From assembly GCA_963813725.1 (NCBI GenBank), contig CAWFAI010000010.1, positions 1 through 64,000 of the forward strand: DNA of 64,000 bases, written 5' to 3'. The DNA is from VGBV01 sp963813725 (lineage in GTDB: Bacteria > Actinomycetota > Thermoleophilia > Solirubrobacterales > 70-9). Shown here piece after piece: positions 54,840 to 63,841 of this stretch. Position 1 is the stretch's first letter, and every line of letters begins with the position of its first letter. Under the pieces are notes generated by a model. The model was given only the letters and a program-made list of their open reading frames with translations, made no database searches and was not told the origin of the DNA. A program made the position numbers and the translations under genes.

Positions 54840-56531
54840 CTAGCGGTTCTTGCGCTCGCGCTCGTAGCGCAGCTCGCCCACGTCCCAGTCCGTCGCGTCC
54901 GGCACCGGGAACAGGTAGCGGACGCGGTCGGCCGCCTCGTCGTCGAGTTCGCGCTTTTCGCCACGCTCACTGCGTGGGCTGGCGAAGGCGGGCCAGTCCA
55001 CCTCTCCGTTCCCGTCCTCTGCGCTGAACCAGTCGGCTCTGGGCCTCTCCCGGGTGGGCCCGGGGTGTTCCGTGGCGGCCATGATCTCCGGTAGTTCGAC
55101 GTCAGGCATAACGATCCTCGTTGGCTCGGACGCATCCTCTGCAGTCGGCGCTTCGGCGCCCTCATCCACGCCTGCGGCGCGCTCCGCGCCCCGCCTGCGG
55201 GTGTCGCGGACCTCGATCTCCCCCATGGTGGCGTCGGCGATGCCGGTCAGGTCGAGCTCCCCGTCAGGCACAGCCTCGGGCAGGCGCCACTCCGCGGTCT
55301 CCCCCGTGTCGGCCTGCGCCACCTGGGCGGCCCGCAACCCGTCGGCCAGCAGCAGCTCGTCGGCGGTGGTTCGCAGGTCGCCCCCGAGCTCGCCCGTCGC
55401 CAGGGCCTTCAGGATCCGCCGCAGCAGCTCCTCGACCTCGGCGATCACGCCCAGCGGCGAGGATCCCGCCGCCGGCCGGTAGCGGGCGCCGCTCATCAGC
55501 TTGCGCTCGAGCGTCAAGGCTCTCTCCACGGTGACCCGTGCCTGCTCGCGCTCGTGCGGCTCGCTCGCCAGCGCCGCCACCCTGGCGCTGAGCCCGAGCT
55601 TGGCGCTGCCGCCGCCCTCGAGCAGGCCCCGCAGCGCCAGCAGGTAGTCGCTGAGCGCCTCGATCAGCGACGGGCGCTCGGCGCCCAGGTCAAAGCGCGA
55701 GATCGCCCACGACAGCGACGGCAGGCGCGAGCCGCGCTCGGTCAGGGTCCGCGCGAAGGCCTCGAGGTCGGCGACGTCGTGCCCGGTCAGCCTGTAGCCG
55801 CCCTGGCGGGGACGGGTGGCGCCCGTCCCGAAGCGCTCCCAGCCGCCGGCGCGGCGCGCCCAGCCGTGTTGCGCGAGGCCGATGGCGCCGGGGCGGAACA
55901 GGCGCAGGGTGCGGAGGGCGCGGCGCAGGTCATCGGCGACCGCGGCGGCAGGGGCCATGTTCGCGTAGTTGCAGCTGACCATGGCCAGAAAGCCGGCCTT
56001 GCCCTTCTGGCCGCTCTGACGGGTCGCCTCTACCGCGTCGAGGGGCGCATCCTGGACGGTGTCGGCTCGCACGATCGTCACCCCGTCGATCACGACCTCG
56101 TCGGCCGGCATGTGGAAGCCGACCAGGGGGACGATCACCTCCCCCACCGCGGTTCCGCTGTCGGCCGGCGAGGAGACGTTCGCGAGGACACCGTCGATCG
56201 CGCCCTTGAGGCGGTCGCCGGCGACGTCGAACTGGCTGCGGCCCTCCCAGAGGCCGATCAGGAACCCCGTCGCGGTCTCCTCGCCGGCCAGCTCGCGGAC
56301 CTCGACGAAAGCCTCGAGTCGCCGCAGCTCTGCGATGTGGCGGGCGATGAACTCGCCCGTCAGTGGCGAGTACTGGTACATCGGCAGCGGCCCCTCGCCC
56401 GGCGTGGGCTCCAGGTCGAAGGGAAGCTCGGCTCCGGACGCCAGCAGCTCCTCGAACAGGTCGGCCGCGTCGGCGGCCAGCCTGCGAAGCGCGTCCTCGA
56501 GCCGCTCGCTGATGCCCTCCAAAGTGGTCAC
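54840..56531 (-). CDS. Unrecognised 563-residue protein
   Basis: Starts at a GTG at 56531 (VTTLEGISERLEDALRRLAA) and has an intact frame. Residues about 1-330 look like a folded alpha/beta domain (GFLIGLWEGRSQFDVAGDRL, GEVIVPLVGFHMPADEVVID, LRTLRLFRPGAIGLAQHGWA). Residues about 340-420 are helical. Residues about 430-563 are acidic and Pro-rich, probably flexible, ending DWDVGELRYERERKNR. No signal peptide, membrane helix or known motif. It converges on the Get3-like pair with a 25-base gap. Function not assignable. Confidence 0.75.
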   Translation of the reverse strand: MTTLEGISERLEDALRRLAADAADLFEELLASGAELPFDLEPTPGEGPLPMYQYSPLTGEFIARHIAELRRLEAFVEVRELAGEETATGFLIGLWEGRSQFDVAGDRLKGAIDGVLANVSSPADSGTAVGEVIVPLVGFHMPADEVVIDGVTIVRADTVQDAPLDAVEATRQSGQKGKAGFLAMVSCNYANMAPAAAVADDLRRALRTLRLFRPGAIGLAQHGWARRAGGWERFGTGATRPRQGGYRLTGHDVADLEAFARTLTERGSRLPSLSWAISRFDLGAERPSLIEALSDYLLALRGLLEGGGSAKLGLSARVAALASEPHEREQARVTVERALTLERKLMSGARYRPAAGSSPLGVIAEVEELLRRILKALATGELGGDLRTTADELLLADGLRAAQVAQADTGETAEWRLPEAVPDGELDLTGIADATMGEIEVRDTRRRGAERAAGVDEGAEAPTAEDASEPTRIVMPDVELPEIMAATEHPGPTRERPRADWFSAEDGNGEVDWPAFASPRSERGEKRELDDEAADRVRYLFPVPDATDWDVGELRYERERKNR

Positions 56532-56679
56532 GCATGCGGATTCGCCTGCGTGGGCGGGCGTCCTGCGCCTGCACCGCTACTTGCAGCGCGAGGGGACGGC
56601 GGCTAGAGGGCGGCCGGGCGGGTGCGGTCTGCGCCCGGCACCAGTCGGAGCGGCGGGCGCCGCAACATCCTGCGCGGCG

Positions 56680-57021
56680 CTAGCGCGCCGCTTGAAGTAC
56701 AGCGGCTGGCCGCTCCTCAGGCAGCCAGCGGTTCCCGTAGGTCCGCATGTCCTCGATCAGGGGCACCAGGGCCCTGCCCTTGTCGGTGAGGGCGTACTCG
56801 ACGCGGGGCGGGACCTCGGGATAGGTGCGGCGCTCGACGATTCCCTGCTCCTCGAGCGCGCGCAGGCGCAGCGAGAGGGTACGGGGGCTGATGCCGGAGA
56901 GGGAGCGCTCGATCTCGCAGAAGCGCAGCGAGTCGTCGGCCAAATCGCGGATGATCAGGAGGGTCCACTTGCCGGAGATGACCTCGGCCGTCCGGCAGAC
57001 GGGACAACCCGTATCGAACAT
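56680..57021 (-). CDS. HxlR-family transcriptional regulator
   Basis: A 113-residue winged-helix regulator. It has the N-terminal CPVCRTAEVISGKWTLLIIR, then FCEIERSLSGISPRTLSLRL (recognition helix) and EYALTDKGRALVPLIEDM. The two Cys at the start (C6 and C9) could sense aldehydes, quinones or oxidants as in HypR/QorR relatives. Standing alone, its target is not evident; the neighbouring divergent region toward the pilus operon is only about 56 bases. Confidence 0.88.
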   Translation of the reverse strand: MFDTGCPVCRTAEVISGKWTLLIIRDLADDSLRFCEIERSLSGISPRTLSLRLRALEEQGIVERRTYPEVPPRVEYALTDKGRALVPLIEDMRTYGNRWLPEERPAAVLQAAR

Positions 57022-57077
57022 GAACCTGAGGATAGCGGCCCAGCTTTACAAAGTGAAGCGCTGCCGCAGCGCCGCGG

Positions 57078-57848
57078 CTACTCCTTCGGCGGCTTGCTGG
57101 AGGTCACCAGCTCCACCCGCAGGACCTTGATCCGGTAGACCTGGTTGTCGGCCGCGTAGGTGAGGTCGCCTGTGGCTCCGGGCTTCAGCGCAAGCATCTG
57201 GCAGGAGTCCGGCGACGGGAAGCAGTCCCCCCCGCCCTCGACCGACGTCACGTCGTCGGAGACGAGGAAAGCCGCCGCGTTGCTGCCGCCGACGGTCACG
57301 TTGCCCAGGAACACCAGCACCGGGGCCTTCTGGCTGGGCAGGAAGCTGAAGACGTCGATCTCGTTGCGGCGCTGCAGCTTGCCGTCGGCGGTGCCGACGG
57401 CGACGTCGGTCTCGTAGAAGAAGTACTTGGTGGTCTTGGAGGTCTCGACCGACCCGCCCGAGCCCGTCGCGGTGCCGCCGCCACCGCCGCCACCACTGCT
57501 GGCCGAGGCGCCGCTGTCCGAGGCGGCGTCGCCGGCCGCGACCACCGGGGCGCTGAACTGCTGTTGGAAGGGGTTCTTGGAGGCGGCTTCGTTCAGGCGC
57601 TCGCGGTAGTTGCGGACGCCCGGGTCATAGGCGAGCACGGCAGCCTGGTTCTCGGGCGCCAGGTCGGCGGCACTCTTCGCCGCCAGCTCGGTCGAGGGCG
57701 GCGCAGCCGCGCCCTCGCCGCCGCGGGTGATGATGATCGGCGCGGCGAAAATGGCGACGACCAGCAGGACCGCCAGCGGCAGCAGGCCGCGGTTGCGGAG
57801 GTCGTAGACGACGTCGCCGAAGAACTTCTGGATCTTCCAGGTCTTCAC
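57078..57848 (-). CDS. Pilus-operon accessory protein following PilO
   Basis: A 256-residue protein from a GTG at 57848 that overlaps the pilO TGA by four bases. One membrane helix near the N-terminus (GLLPLAVLLVVAIFAAPIII) is preceded by a short cytoplasmic part. A low-complexity Ser/Gly stretch (about residues 115-135) leads to a C-terminal beta domain with two Cys (GGGDCFPSPDSCQMLALKPG). Position after pilMNO suggests the role of PilP, but no sequence match is claimed. Confidence 0.65.
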   Translation of the reverse strand: MKTWKIQKFFGDVVYDLRNRGLLPLAVLLVVAIFAAPIIITRGGEGAAAPPSTELAAKSAADLAPENQAAVLAYDPGVRNYRERLNEAASKNPFQQQFSAPVVAAGDAASDSGASASSGGGGGGGTATGSGGSVETSKTTKYFFYETDVAVGTADGKLQRRNEIDVFSFLPSQKAPVLVFLGNVTVGGSNAAAFLVSDDVTSVEGGGDCFPSPDSCQMLALKPGATGDLTYAADNQVYRIKVLRVELVTSSKPPKE

Positions 57849-58738
57849 GGTGCGCTCACAGTGCTCGCGGGGGTGGTCTGGGGCGCGGCGGGCACGCCGG
57901 GCGCGGTCGGGCTGGCCCCGAGGGTCAGCCCCTGCTCGGAGGGGACCGTGTAGGTGGTGACGGCGAACAGCGCCTCGAGGTCGGGGTCAGAGCCCGGCGA
58001 GCCGCCCAGCAGCGAGAAGCCGTCGATGGTCATCAGGCGGCCGTTGACGTCGACCTGGGTGCCGTCGTCGCCCGCCTGGACCAGTCCGTCCACGCCGGCC
58101 ATGAAGTCGGCGACGTCGAAGAATGTGCCGTCGAAGACGTAGCTGTAGGGCAGGGTCGGGAGCCCGGCGGGCCCGACGGAGGCGCCGATCGGCAGGTTCG
58201 CCGCGGCGGACTCGGTCGCGGGGGCCGGCGCGGTGCTGCCGGCCGCGGTCGTCGCCGTCGAGGTGGCGTCGGTCGAGGGCTGCGCGGCGTCCGCCGGCGC
58301 GCCCTCGGCGGGCGCGGTGCCCTCGGCGGGCGCCGGCGTCGCGGGGGCCGGCGTCGTGGGGGCCGGCGTGCTCGCGGCTCCCGCGGTCTGCCCCGCGGAC
58401 TCGCCGCCGCCCTCGGCCAGGGCCAGGCTCCGGAACCTGACGCCGGCGCGTTCAGAGATCGAGTTGACCTGGACCAGCATCGAGGCCGTGTCGGCCTGCT
58501 CGGGGGCCGCCTTGCCCAGCACCACCATGCGCCCGTAGTACTTGGGGAACTCCTTGCGGGCCTCCTCGGCGAAGGCGACCGTCTGCTCCTGCTGGGAGAT
58601 CTGGGACTCGAGCGCGGCGATGTCCTCGCCGAGCTTGCTCGCCTCCTGGCGCTTGGGCGCCAGCACGAGGAAGTAGAACGCGGCCAGGAGCCCGACCAGG
58701 AACAGCCCGGAGACGACGGCTCTGTCGGTGGCCTTCAC
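57845..58738 (-). CDS. pilO: Type IV pilus alignment protein PilO
   Basis: About 297 residues from a GTG at 58738. Short cytoplasmic tail, membrane helix (VVSGLFLVGLLAAFYFLVLA), coiled coil (SKLGEDIAALESQISQQEQT) and a ferredoxin-like domain. An unusual insertion of about 75 residues of Ala, Pro, Thr (near residues 115-190) splits the outer part. The C-terminal part FDGTFFDVADFMAGVDGLVQ is typical of PilO. It should dimerise with PilN at the inner pilus platform. Confidence 0.83.
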   Translation of the reverse strand: MKATDRAVVSGLFLVGLLAAFYFLVLAPKRQEASKLGEDIAALESQISQQEQTVAFAEEARKEFPKYYGRMVVLGKAAPEQADTASMLVQVNSISERAGVRFRSLALAEGGGESAGQTAGAASTPAPTTPAPATPAPAEGTAPAEGAPADAAQPSTDATSTATTAAGSTAPAPATESAAANLPIGASVGPAGLPTLPYSYVFDGTFFDVADFMAGVDGLVQAGDDGTQVDVNGRLMTIDGFSLLGGSPGSDPDLEALFAVTTYTVPSEQGLTLGASPTAPGVPAAPQTTPASTVSAP

Positions 58739-58739
58739 C

Positions 58740-59558
58740 TCAGCCTCCCGGAACCACGTTGGTTGCCTGCTGCGCGGCCGCGGTCTGCTCGGCCGTGGTG
58801 CCGGCGGTCCCCGCGCTGGCCGGCTGGCCGGCGGGAGCGGGAGCGGGAGCCGGGACGCCGGGCGAGACCGTGGCGGTCTCGGGGGTCGGCACGGCGTCGA
58901 AGGCGACGACGATCTCGAACTGGTAGATGAAGTCGCGGGTGCGGCAGTCCTCGACCTTCTCGCCTGTGGCGGCGCCCGCGCTGACGTCTCCCCCGCTCTG
59001 CTCCTGGTCGCTCTGCGACGAGGAGGCCAGGCCGACGCGCGTGACACCGTCGATGTCCTCCAGCGAGGCGATGAAGCCGGCCACCTGGTCCTGGCCCGGC
59101 GCGCAGCCGACGATCTCCAGGGCGGGGCCCGGGATCGTGGAGCGTGCCTGGATCTCGGCGCCCTCCTCGAGCTGCACGGCCGGGTTGACGGTGCCGGTCA
59201 TCTTCAGCAGCCACACGTCGGAGGGGATCACCAGGGACAGCTCGCGCAGGACGCGCTCCCAGTCGAAGCGGCTCTGCGCAAGGCTGGCGAGGGTGGTGGT
59301 GCGGCTCTGCTGGACCGCGCGAAAGTCGGTGAAGGCGCGCAGGCTGTCGGCCTTGACGGTCGTGGCCGCCAGCTCGCCCTCCAAGCGCGTCACCTCTGAC
59401 TCGCGGTCGGAGATCTGCTTGCTGGTCAGCGCCACTGCGATGATTCCGATCAGTCCCAGCGCCAGCGCCCCCAACAGCACGTAGGAGGTGGCGCCCGTGC
59501 GCATCGGGGCGCGGTCGCCGCGGCGGTCCTCGGCCGGGATCAGGTTGACGGGGCGCAC
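58740..59558 (-). CDS. pilN: Type IV pilus assembly protein PilN
   Basis: A 272-residue protein from a GTG at 59558. The conserved N-terminus RPVNLIPAEDRRGDR binds PilM; a membrane helix (YVLLGALALGLIGIIAVAL) and coiled coil follow, then a ferredoxin-like domain (SLVIPSDVWLLKMTGTV). The last 45 residues are Pro/Ala/Gln-rich and low-complexity. It starts 13 bases after pilM and ends one base before pilO starts. Confidence 0.88.
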   Translation of the reverse strand: MRPVNLIPAEDRRGDRAPMRTGATSYVLLGALALGLIGIIAVALTSKQISDRESEVTRLEGELAATTVKADSLRAFTDFRAVQQSRTTTLASLAQSRFDWERVLRELSLVIPSDVWLLKMTGTVNPAVQLEEGAEIQARSTIPGPALEIVGCAPGQDQVAGFIASLEDIDGVTRVGLASSSQSDQEQSGGDVSAGAATGEKVEDCRTRDFIYQFEIVVAFDAVPTPETATVSPGVPAPAPAPAGQPASAGTAGTTAEQTAAAQQATNVVPGG

Positions 59559-59571
59559 GGTCCTGGCTCCC

Positions 59572-60642
59572 CTAGCCGTCCAAGGCGAGGCCGTAGGAGA
59601 CGGTCAGCCGGGCGGCGTCCTCGGCGTCGAGCTGGCCGAGGGCGGGCGGGCTGAGAGGCTCGATGTTCAGGCCCAGGCTGCCCCCGACGCGGTCGGGGAG
59701 GCCGGGGATGGTGCTGCCGGGCCCGCAGACGACGACGCGGTCGATGGCCGCCGCGCCCTCCTGGGCGCTGTAGAACTCGACCGACACGCGCAGCTCGTCG
59801 GCCAGCTTCGATGCGCCGTCCTCCAGCGCCTCGCGAGCTGCCTCGGCGTCCTCGCGGTCGTTGTCGAACAGGTTCAGGTCGTCCTCCAGCCCGACCTCGA
59901 GCAGCCACTCCCGCGCGTCGGCGAGCGGCCTGGAGGTTTTCTCGGCGACCCTGGCGGCGACGCTCTCGATGCCGAACGGGGCGATGCGGGTGAAGAGGCA
60001 CTGGCTGCCGCGGGCGACCGCGAGGTTGGTGATGTCACCGAGGTGGCAGTAGAGGGTCGTCGGGACGATCTCGCCCTCCTGCGGCTCGGCGGCGCCGTTG
60101 CCGTTTCCGAGCGCCCGGATCATGCCGAAGGCCGAGAGGTCGATCCCCACGGGCCGCAGGCCGGCCGTGCGCAGCGCGCCCAGCAGCGAGGTGACCATGT
60201 CGCGCCGGGCGGCGACGGCGACGACGTCCATCTGCCTCTCGCCGTCGGGGCCCTGCTGCCTGGAGACGACCTGGTGGTCCAGCACGGCCTGATCGAGCGG
60301 CATCGGGATCTGCTCGGCGGCCTGGAAGCGAATGGCGGTGTCGAGCTCCTCGTCCTTCTCGATCAGCGGCAGCCGCAGCGTCCTCACCACGACGCGCTGG
60401 TTCGCGATGCCGAGGCGGACTGCCTTGCCGAGCTTGTTCTGGGAGAAGAATGAGCGCAGGACGCTCGACAGCGTCTCGGCGTCGGTTACCTCACCCTCGT
60501 TGACGACGCCCGGGGGCAGCGGCGCGATCGCGGTGCGCGCGATCGTGTTCCCGTTGCCATGGCGCACCTCGGTCGCGGCGATGCTGCCGGTCTCGATCTC
60601 GAGTCCGACGGTGGTGTTCGGCTTCTTGCTGGTCGTGAACAT
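59572..60642 (-). CDS. pilM: Type IV pilus assembly ATPase-fold protein PilM
   Basis: About 356 residues with an actin-like fold. VGLEIETGSIAATEVRHGNG is the first phosphate loop; EEELDTAIRFQAAEQIPMPL-type segment (ELDTAIRFQAAEQIPMPLDQ), GLRPVGIDLSAFGMIRAL and DRVVVCGPGSTIPGLPDRVG follow. The likely start is the ATG at 60642 (MFTTSKKPNTTVG). It is cytoplasmic and recruits PilN. It is the first of pilMNO; 98 bases separate it from the prepilin peptidase, with no riboswitch recognised. Confidence 0.9.
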   Translation of the reverse strand: MFTTSKKPNTTVGLEIETGSIAATEVRHGNGNTIARTAIAPLPPGVVNEGEVTDAETLSSVLRSFFSQNKLGKAVRLGIANQRVVVRTLRLPLIEKDEELDTAIRFQAAEQIPMPLDQAVLDHQVVSRQQGPDGERQMDVVAVAARRDMVTSLLGALRTAGLRPVGIDLSAFGMIRALGNGNGAAEPQEGEIVPTTLYCHLGDITNLAVARGSQCLFTRIAPFGIESVAARVAEKTSRPLADAREWLLEVGLEDDLNLFDNDREDAEAAREALEDGASKLADELRVSVEFYSAQEGAAAIDRVVVCGPGSTIPGLPDRVGGSLGLNIEPLSPPALGQLDAEDAARLTVSYGLALDG

Positions 60643-60740
60643 GCGTTTAGGCCCTGCTGCTGCGTATGTCTCCATCGGACGCGGGGGCCGCGCACGCCAT
60701 ACCTACTTCTGCCCGTTGAAATCCGTGGTTCATCCGGGCC

Positions 60741-61502
60741 TCACCTGACGAACGAGTCGAGGTACCAGTCGAGGATCTCGTTGCCGGCCAGCAGGCCCAC
60801 GAGCCCGCCCAGGGCGAGGAACGGCCCGAAGGGGACGGCCGCCTTGCGGGCGCCGGCGCCGTGCCGGGCCAGCAGGGCGACGCCGACCAGCGCCCCTGCG
60901 ACCAGGGCCACGAACATCGCCGGCACCACCGCCTTGCCCAGGTAGAGGCCCATCACGGCGGCGAGCTTGACGTCGCCCATGCCCATCCCTCGCGGGTAGG
61001 CCAGCGCCGCCAGCAGCAGGAAGCCGCCCGCGCCGGCGGCCGCGATCGCGCGGTCGGGCAGGCTGGAGGGGTCGGTGGCCGCGACGATCGCGATCCCGGC
61101 AAGCGCGCCGGCGCCCAGGATCACGTTCGGGATCACCCGCCGCTCGAGGTCGGTGAGCGTGACCGTGACCAGCAGCGCGCAGAAGATCAGGCCCAGCGCC
61201 AGCTCGGCCAGGTCGTCGGTTCCGAGCACGGCCACCGTCGCGGTGAACGAGACCGCCATCGCCAGCTCGGCCAGCGGGTAGCGCGCCGAGATGGGCTCGT
61301 GGCAGTTGCGGCAGCGCCCCCGAAGGGCGATCCAGGAGAGCACCGGGACGTTGTCGTAGGCGGCGATCTGATGCCCGCAGCCGGGGCAGCGCGAGCGGCC
61401 CGTCGCGAAGGACTCCCCGCGCGGGACGCGGTGCGCGACGACGCTGGCGAAGCTGCCGAAGATCATGCCGCCGACGAACACGACTGGGGCAAGGGCGGTC
61501 AT
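60741..61502 (-). CDS. pilD: Prepilin peptidase (A24A family)
   Basis: A 253-residue membrane aspartyl protease that cleaves prepilin leaders and methylates the new N-terminus. GSFASVVAHRVPRGES and the four-Cys zinc site (CPGCGHQIAAYDNVP, CRNCHEPISARYPLAE) form the methylase half. The catalytic Asp residues are in TLTDLERRVIPN and GMGMGDVKLAAVMGLYLG. Its substrates are the pilin-like proteins next door. Confidence 0.95.
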   Translation of the reverse strand: MTALAPVVFVGGMIFGSFASVVAHRVPRGESFATGRSRCPGCGHQIAAYDNVPVLSWIALRGRCRNCHEPISARYPLAELAMAVSFTATVAVLGTDDLAELALGLIFCALLVTVTLTDLERRVIPNVILGAGALAGIAIVAATDPSSLPDRAIAAAGAGGFLLLAALAYPRGMGMGDVKLAAVMGLYLGKAVVPAMFVALVAGALVGVALLARHGAGARKAAVPFGPFLALGGLVGLLAGNEILDWYLDSFVR

Positions 61503-61562
61503 CGCTTACTACATTCGGCCAGGCGCGCGGGCCGCTTTAGCGCCGCACGCATCGTCCGAGGG

Positions 61563-63164
61563 CTACGGGTTGTCCAGCGTCTCGCGCTGGATGTGCCAGG
61601 CCGACTCGACCGGGTCCAGGAAGTTCGGGGGCTCCTGGTAGCGGAGGCGGTCGTCGTAGTTGTAGCTCTTGAAGTACCCGGTGCCGCCGGTGGTGCCGAC
61701 CGGGCCGCGGAACTTCTGCGAGATCGCGCCGTTGACGGTGAGCGTGCCGAGGCCGGCGCCGCAGTCGTAGTGGTCGACGATGAAGGAGTGCTGGATGGCG
61801 AGGATGGCGGCATCGATCCGCAGGTTGTTGATGGTCCCGCTGCCGTTACTACCCCCGTTGCAGTTGCCGGCGCTCGTCTGGGCCGAGAAGGGATGCTTGA
61901 CCCGCACGAAGTTGTTAGCCACCAGCCCCAGCAGGCCGTTGCCGGTCCTGGTGAGGTTGCCGTCGACGATGATGTCGTTCTCGGCCGCGATCGTCAGCTG
62001 CCCGCTGTAGGTGCCGCGCACGACCGCGTTCCCGCACTGCGAGGCGGTCGGGTAGGTCGCGGTGAACGGCGAATAGCTACCCGAGCAGACGTTGGTCGAG
62101 CACGAGGAGTTGCCGTTGCCGACGTAGAAGACGCCGTCCGCGGGGATCGGGAAGGTCGAGGGGCTGCCGGTCCCGACCTGCACCGTCATGTTGTTGCCGC
62201 TGAGGGTGATGTTGGTGAGGCAGTTGCGCGTGTAGGTCGCGCCCGCGATGGTCTTCAGCTTGCCGTTGGTGGGCGGCGGCGTCAGCACCGGTGCCGTGGT
62301 CACGAAGGGCCCGACGAAGTTGGGCTGGTTGGTGCCGCCGCACTCGCCGGTCCACCCGACGGGGGGCGCGCTGACCTCGATCACGTCGGCGGCAGTGCGC
62401 CCGAAGGTGGGCGTGCCGCAGATCATCAGCGCGTCGTTGGTGTGCAGCGGGCCGTTGATGTCGTCAGCGCTGACGAAGACGATCTTGTTGCAGAACTGGC
62501 CGCCCGCTCCGGGGATCGGCTGGCTGTAGCGGCCCTCGCGGATGAACTTGCTGCACTGCGAGTAGGCGCCGGTCAGCGCGGCGGAGGGGTTTGGGAACCC
62601 GTAGGTGACCGGGTCCGAGGTCTCGAGCTGGGTGAAGTAGATGTAGTCGAGCAGGCTCGCCCGCTTGAAGGTGGCGACGATCGAGCGCTCCACTCCGTTG
62701 GGGGCGAACCCTGTGGAGCGGATGCGGAAGGAGCCGGTCAGCGCCCCGCTCTGCTCCAGCATCGTCACCACCGGGTTGCTCGTGCTGCACGAGGACTGGC
62801 CCGTCGCCGGCATCAGCTCGATCGCGTAGCTGGTGTCGGTCGATCCCGGCACGAAGCGGCGCTGGGTCGTGGTGCCCATCTGGTTCACCGCATGTGGCGC
62901 CGGCACCGAGGTGCAGCGGGACCAATAGCCGTTGTCGTTGTTCAGGTGGAAGGAGTAGTCGGCGATGCCGGCCTGTGCTGCGGCGTAGGCGCGCTTGGTG
63001 TCGAGGTCGCGCCGGGTCAGGTTGAGGTCGCCGTTGGTGGCCGCCAGGCTCGCGCCCGCCAGGGTCGTCACCAGCGCGATGGCGCCGACCACGGCGATCA
63101 TCGTGAAGCCCTCCTCCTCGGAGAGCCGTTTCCTCAAGACCTCCAGGACTCGCTTCAGACGCAT
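61563..63164 (-). CDS. Large pilin-like protein (PilX-type N-terminus)
   Basis: A 533-residue protein with a prepilin-type start (EEEGFTMIAVVGAIALVTTL). The cleavage Gly and hydrophobic helix are present but the usual Glu at mature position 5 is Ala. The remaining 480 residues form a secreted beta-rich domain with many Cys and Asn/Gly/Thr; VRGTYSGQLTIAAENDIIVD and NNLRIDAAILAIQHSFIVDH resemble repetitive beta-helix proteins. It overlaps the next gene upstream by 10 bases. A tip or adhesin role is plausible. Confidence 0.75.
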   Translation of the reverse strand: MRLKRVLEVLRKRLSEEEGFTMIAVVGAIALVTTLAGASLAATNGDLNLTRRDLDTKRAYAAAQAGIADYSFHLNNDNGYWSRCTSVPAPHAVNQMGTTTQRRFVPGSTDTSYAIELMPATGQSSCSTSNPVVTMLEQSGALTGSFRIRSTGFAPNGVERSIVATFKRASLLDYIYFTQLETSDPVTYGFPNPSAALTGAYSQCSKFIREGRYSQPIPGAGGQFCNKIVFVSADDINGPLHTNDALMICGTPTFGRTAADVIEVSAPPVGWTGECGGTNQPNFVGPFVTTAPVLTPPPTNGKLKTIAGATYTRNCLTNITLSGNNMTVQVGTGSPSTFPIPADGVFYVGNGNSSCSTNVCSGSYSPFTATYPTASQCGNAVVRGTYSGQLTIAAENDIIVDGNLTRTGNGLLGLVANNFVRVKHPFSAQTSAGNCNGGSNGSGTINNLRIDAAILAIQHSFIVDHYDCGAGLGTLTVNGAISQKFRGPVGTTGGTGYFKSYNYDDRLRYQEPPNFLDPVESAWHIQRETLDNP

Positions 63165-63841
63165 GGCAGGTTCACCTCCGCGCTGTCCTCGCTGGCGGGC
63201 TCGAGGCGCAGGGTGGCCGAGTCGGCGAGCGTGATGGGGGTGTTCGCCTCGCTCACCGGACCGCCTCCGGGCGAGACCGCGAAGGCGACGTCCACCTGCA
63301 CCACCAGCGCCGCGTGCTCCGCGCTCAGCGGAGTCGGCAGCGGGGTCGTCGAGACGGTGCCGCCGTCATACGCGTAGTAGCGGAACGGGGGCACGGTCGT
63401 CCCGCCGATTTTGGCCGGCCCGACGCCCGACAGCAGCTGGCGCGTGGAGGAGGCCGTCGGGGAGAACGTCCAGGTCGGCGGCGCGCCGCCGGTGGCGGGG
63501 AAGACCTGCTCGTTCAGCGTCGTCCCCGCAAGGGCCACCACGCGCTTGTTGGGGGTCGGGCTGACGGAGGAGCCGGAGAGCGACAGGAACTGCATCGTGT
63601 TGCTGGTGCTGCCCGCCTGGATGGGCGCGACCCCGGGAGCGACGCAGGCGCTGTGGAGGTGGTCGACGAGGTTCGTCAGGGCCGGCCTGGCCCGCTGGTT
63701 CGCGGCCACCCTGCTCGCGACCCGGTCCTGGTTCTGGGTCGCGACCATCGTCATCGTGATGATCGCCCCGAACACGATCATCGAGACGGCCATCGACACC
63801 AGCAGCTCGGTCAGCGTGAAGCCCGCCTCGTCCCGGATCAT
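63155..63841 (-). CDS. Minor pilin, PilW-like prepilin
   Basis: A 228-residue prepilin with a classic leader and helix (RDEAGFTLTELLVSMAVSMI), including Glu5. The body has VAANQRARPALTNLVDHLHS, typical of PilW/GspJ minor pilins, then a beta-rich domain ending SAEVNLPCV. It should initiate or cap pili together with the larger pilin downstream. Its ATG overlaps the TGA of the partial gene upstream. Confidence 0.85.
   Translation of the reverse strand: MIRDEAGFTLTELLVSMAVSMIVFGAIITMTMVATQNQDRVASRVAANQRARPALTNLVDHLHSACVAPGVAPIQAGSTSNTMQFLSLSGSSVSPTPNKRVVALAGTTLNEQVFPATGGAPPTWTFSPTASSTRQLLSGVGPAKIGGTTVPPFRYYAYDGGTVSTTPLPTPLSAEHAALVVQVDVAFAVSPGGGPVSEANTPITLADSATLRLEPASEDSAEVNLPCV

Noticed and set aside
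60643..60740. Possible cyclic-di-GMP riboswitch before pilM
   Set aside because: Such riboswitches often precede pilus genes, but the conserved GGCACAGGGCAAACC-like and GGGACGCAAAGCC-like segments are absent. Only a weak GCCCG/CGGGC pair was found.
60861..63377. An 838-codon plus-strand frame opposite pilD and the pilin genes
   Set aside because: Same effect. The product is repetitive Arg/Gly/Ala/Val without motifs, and the opposite strand has convincing prepilin peptidase and pilin genes.
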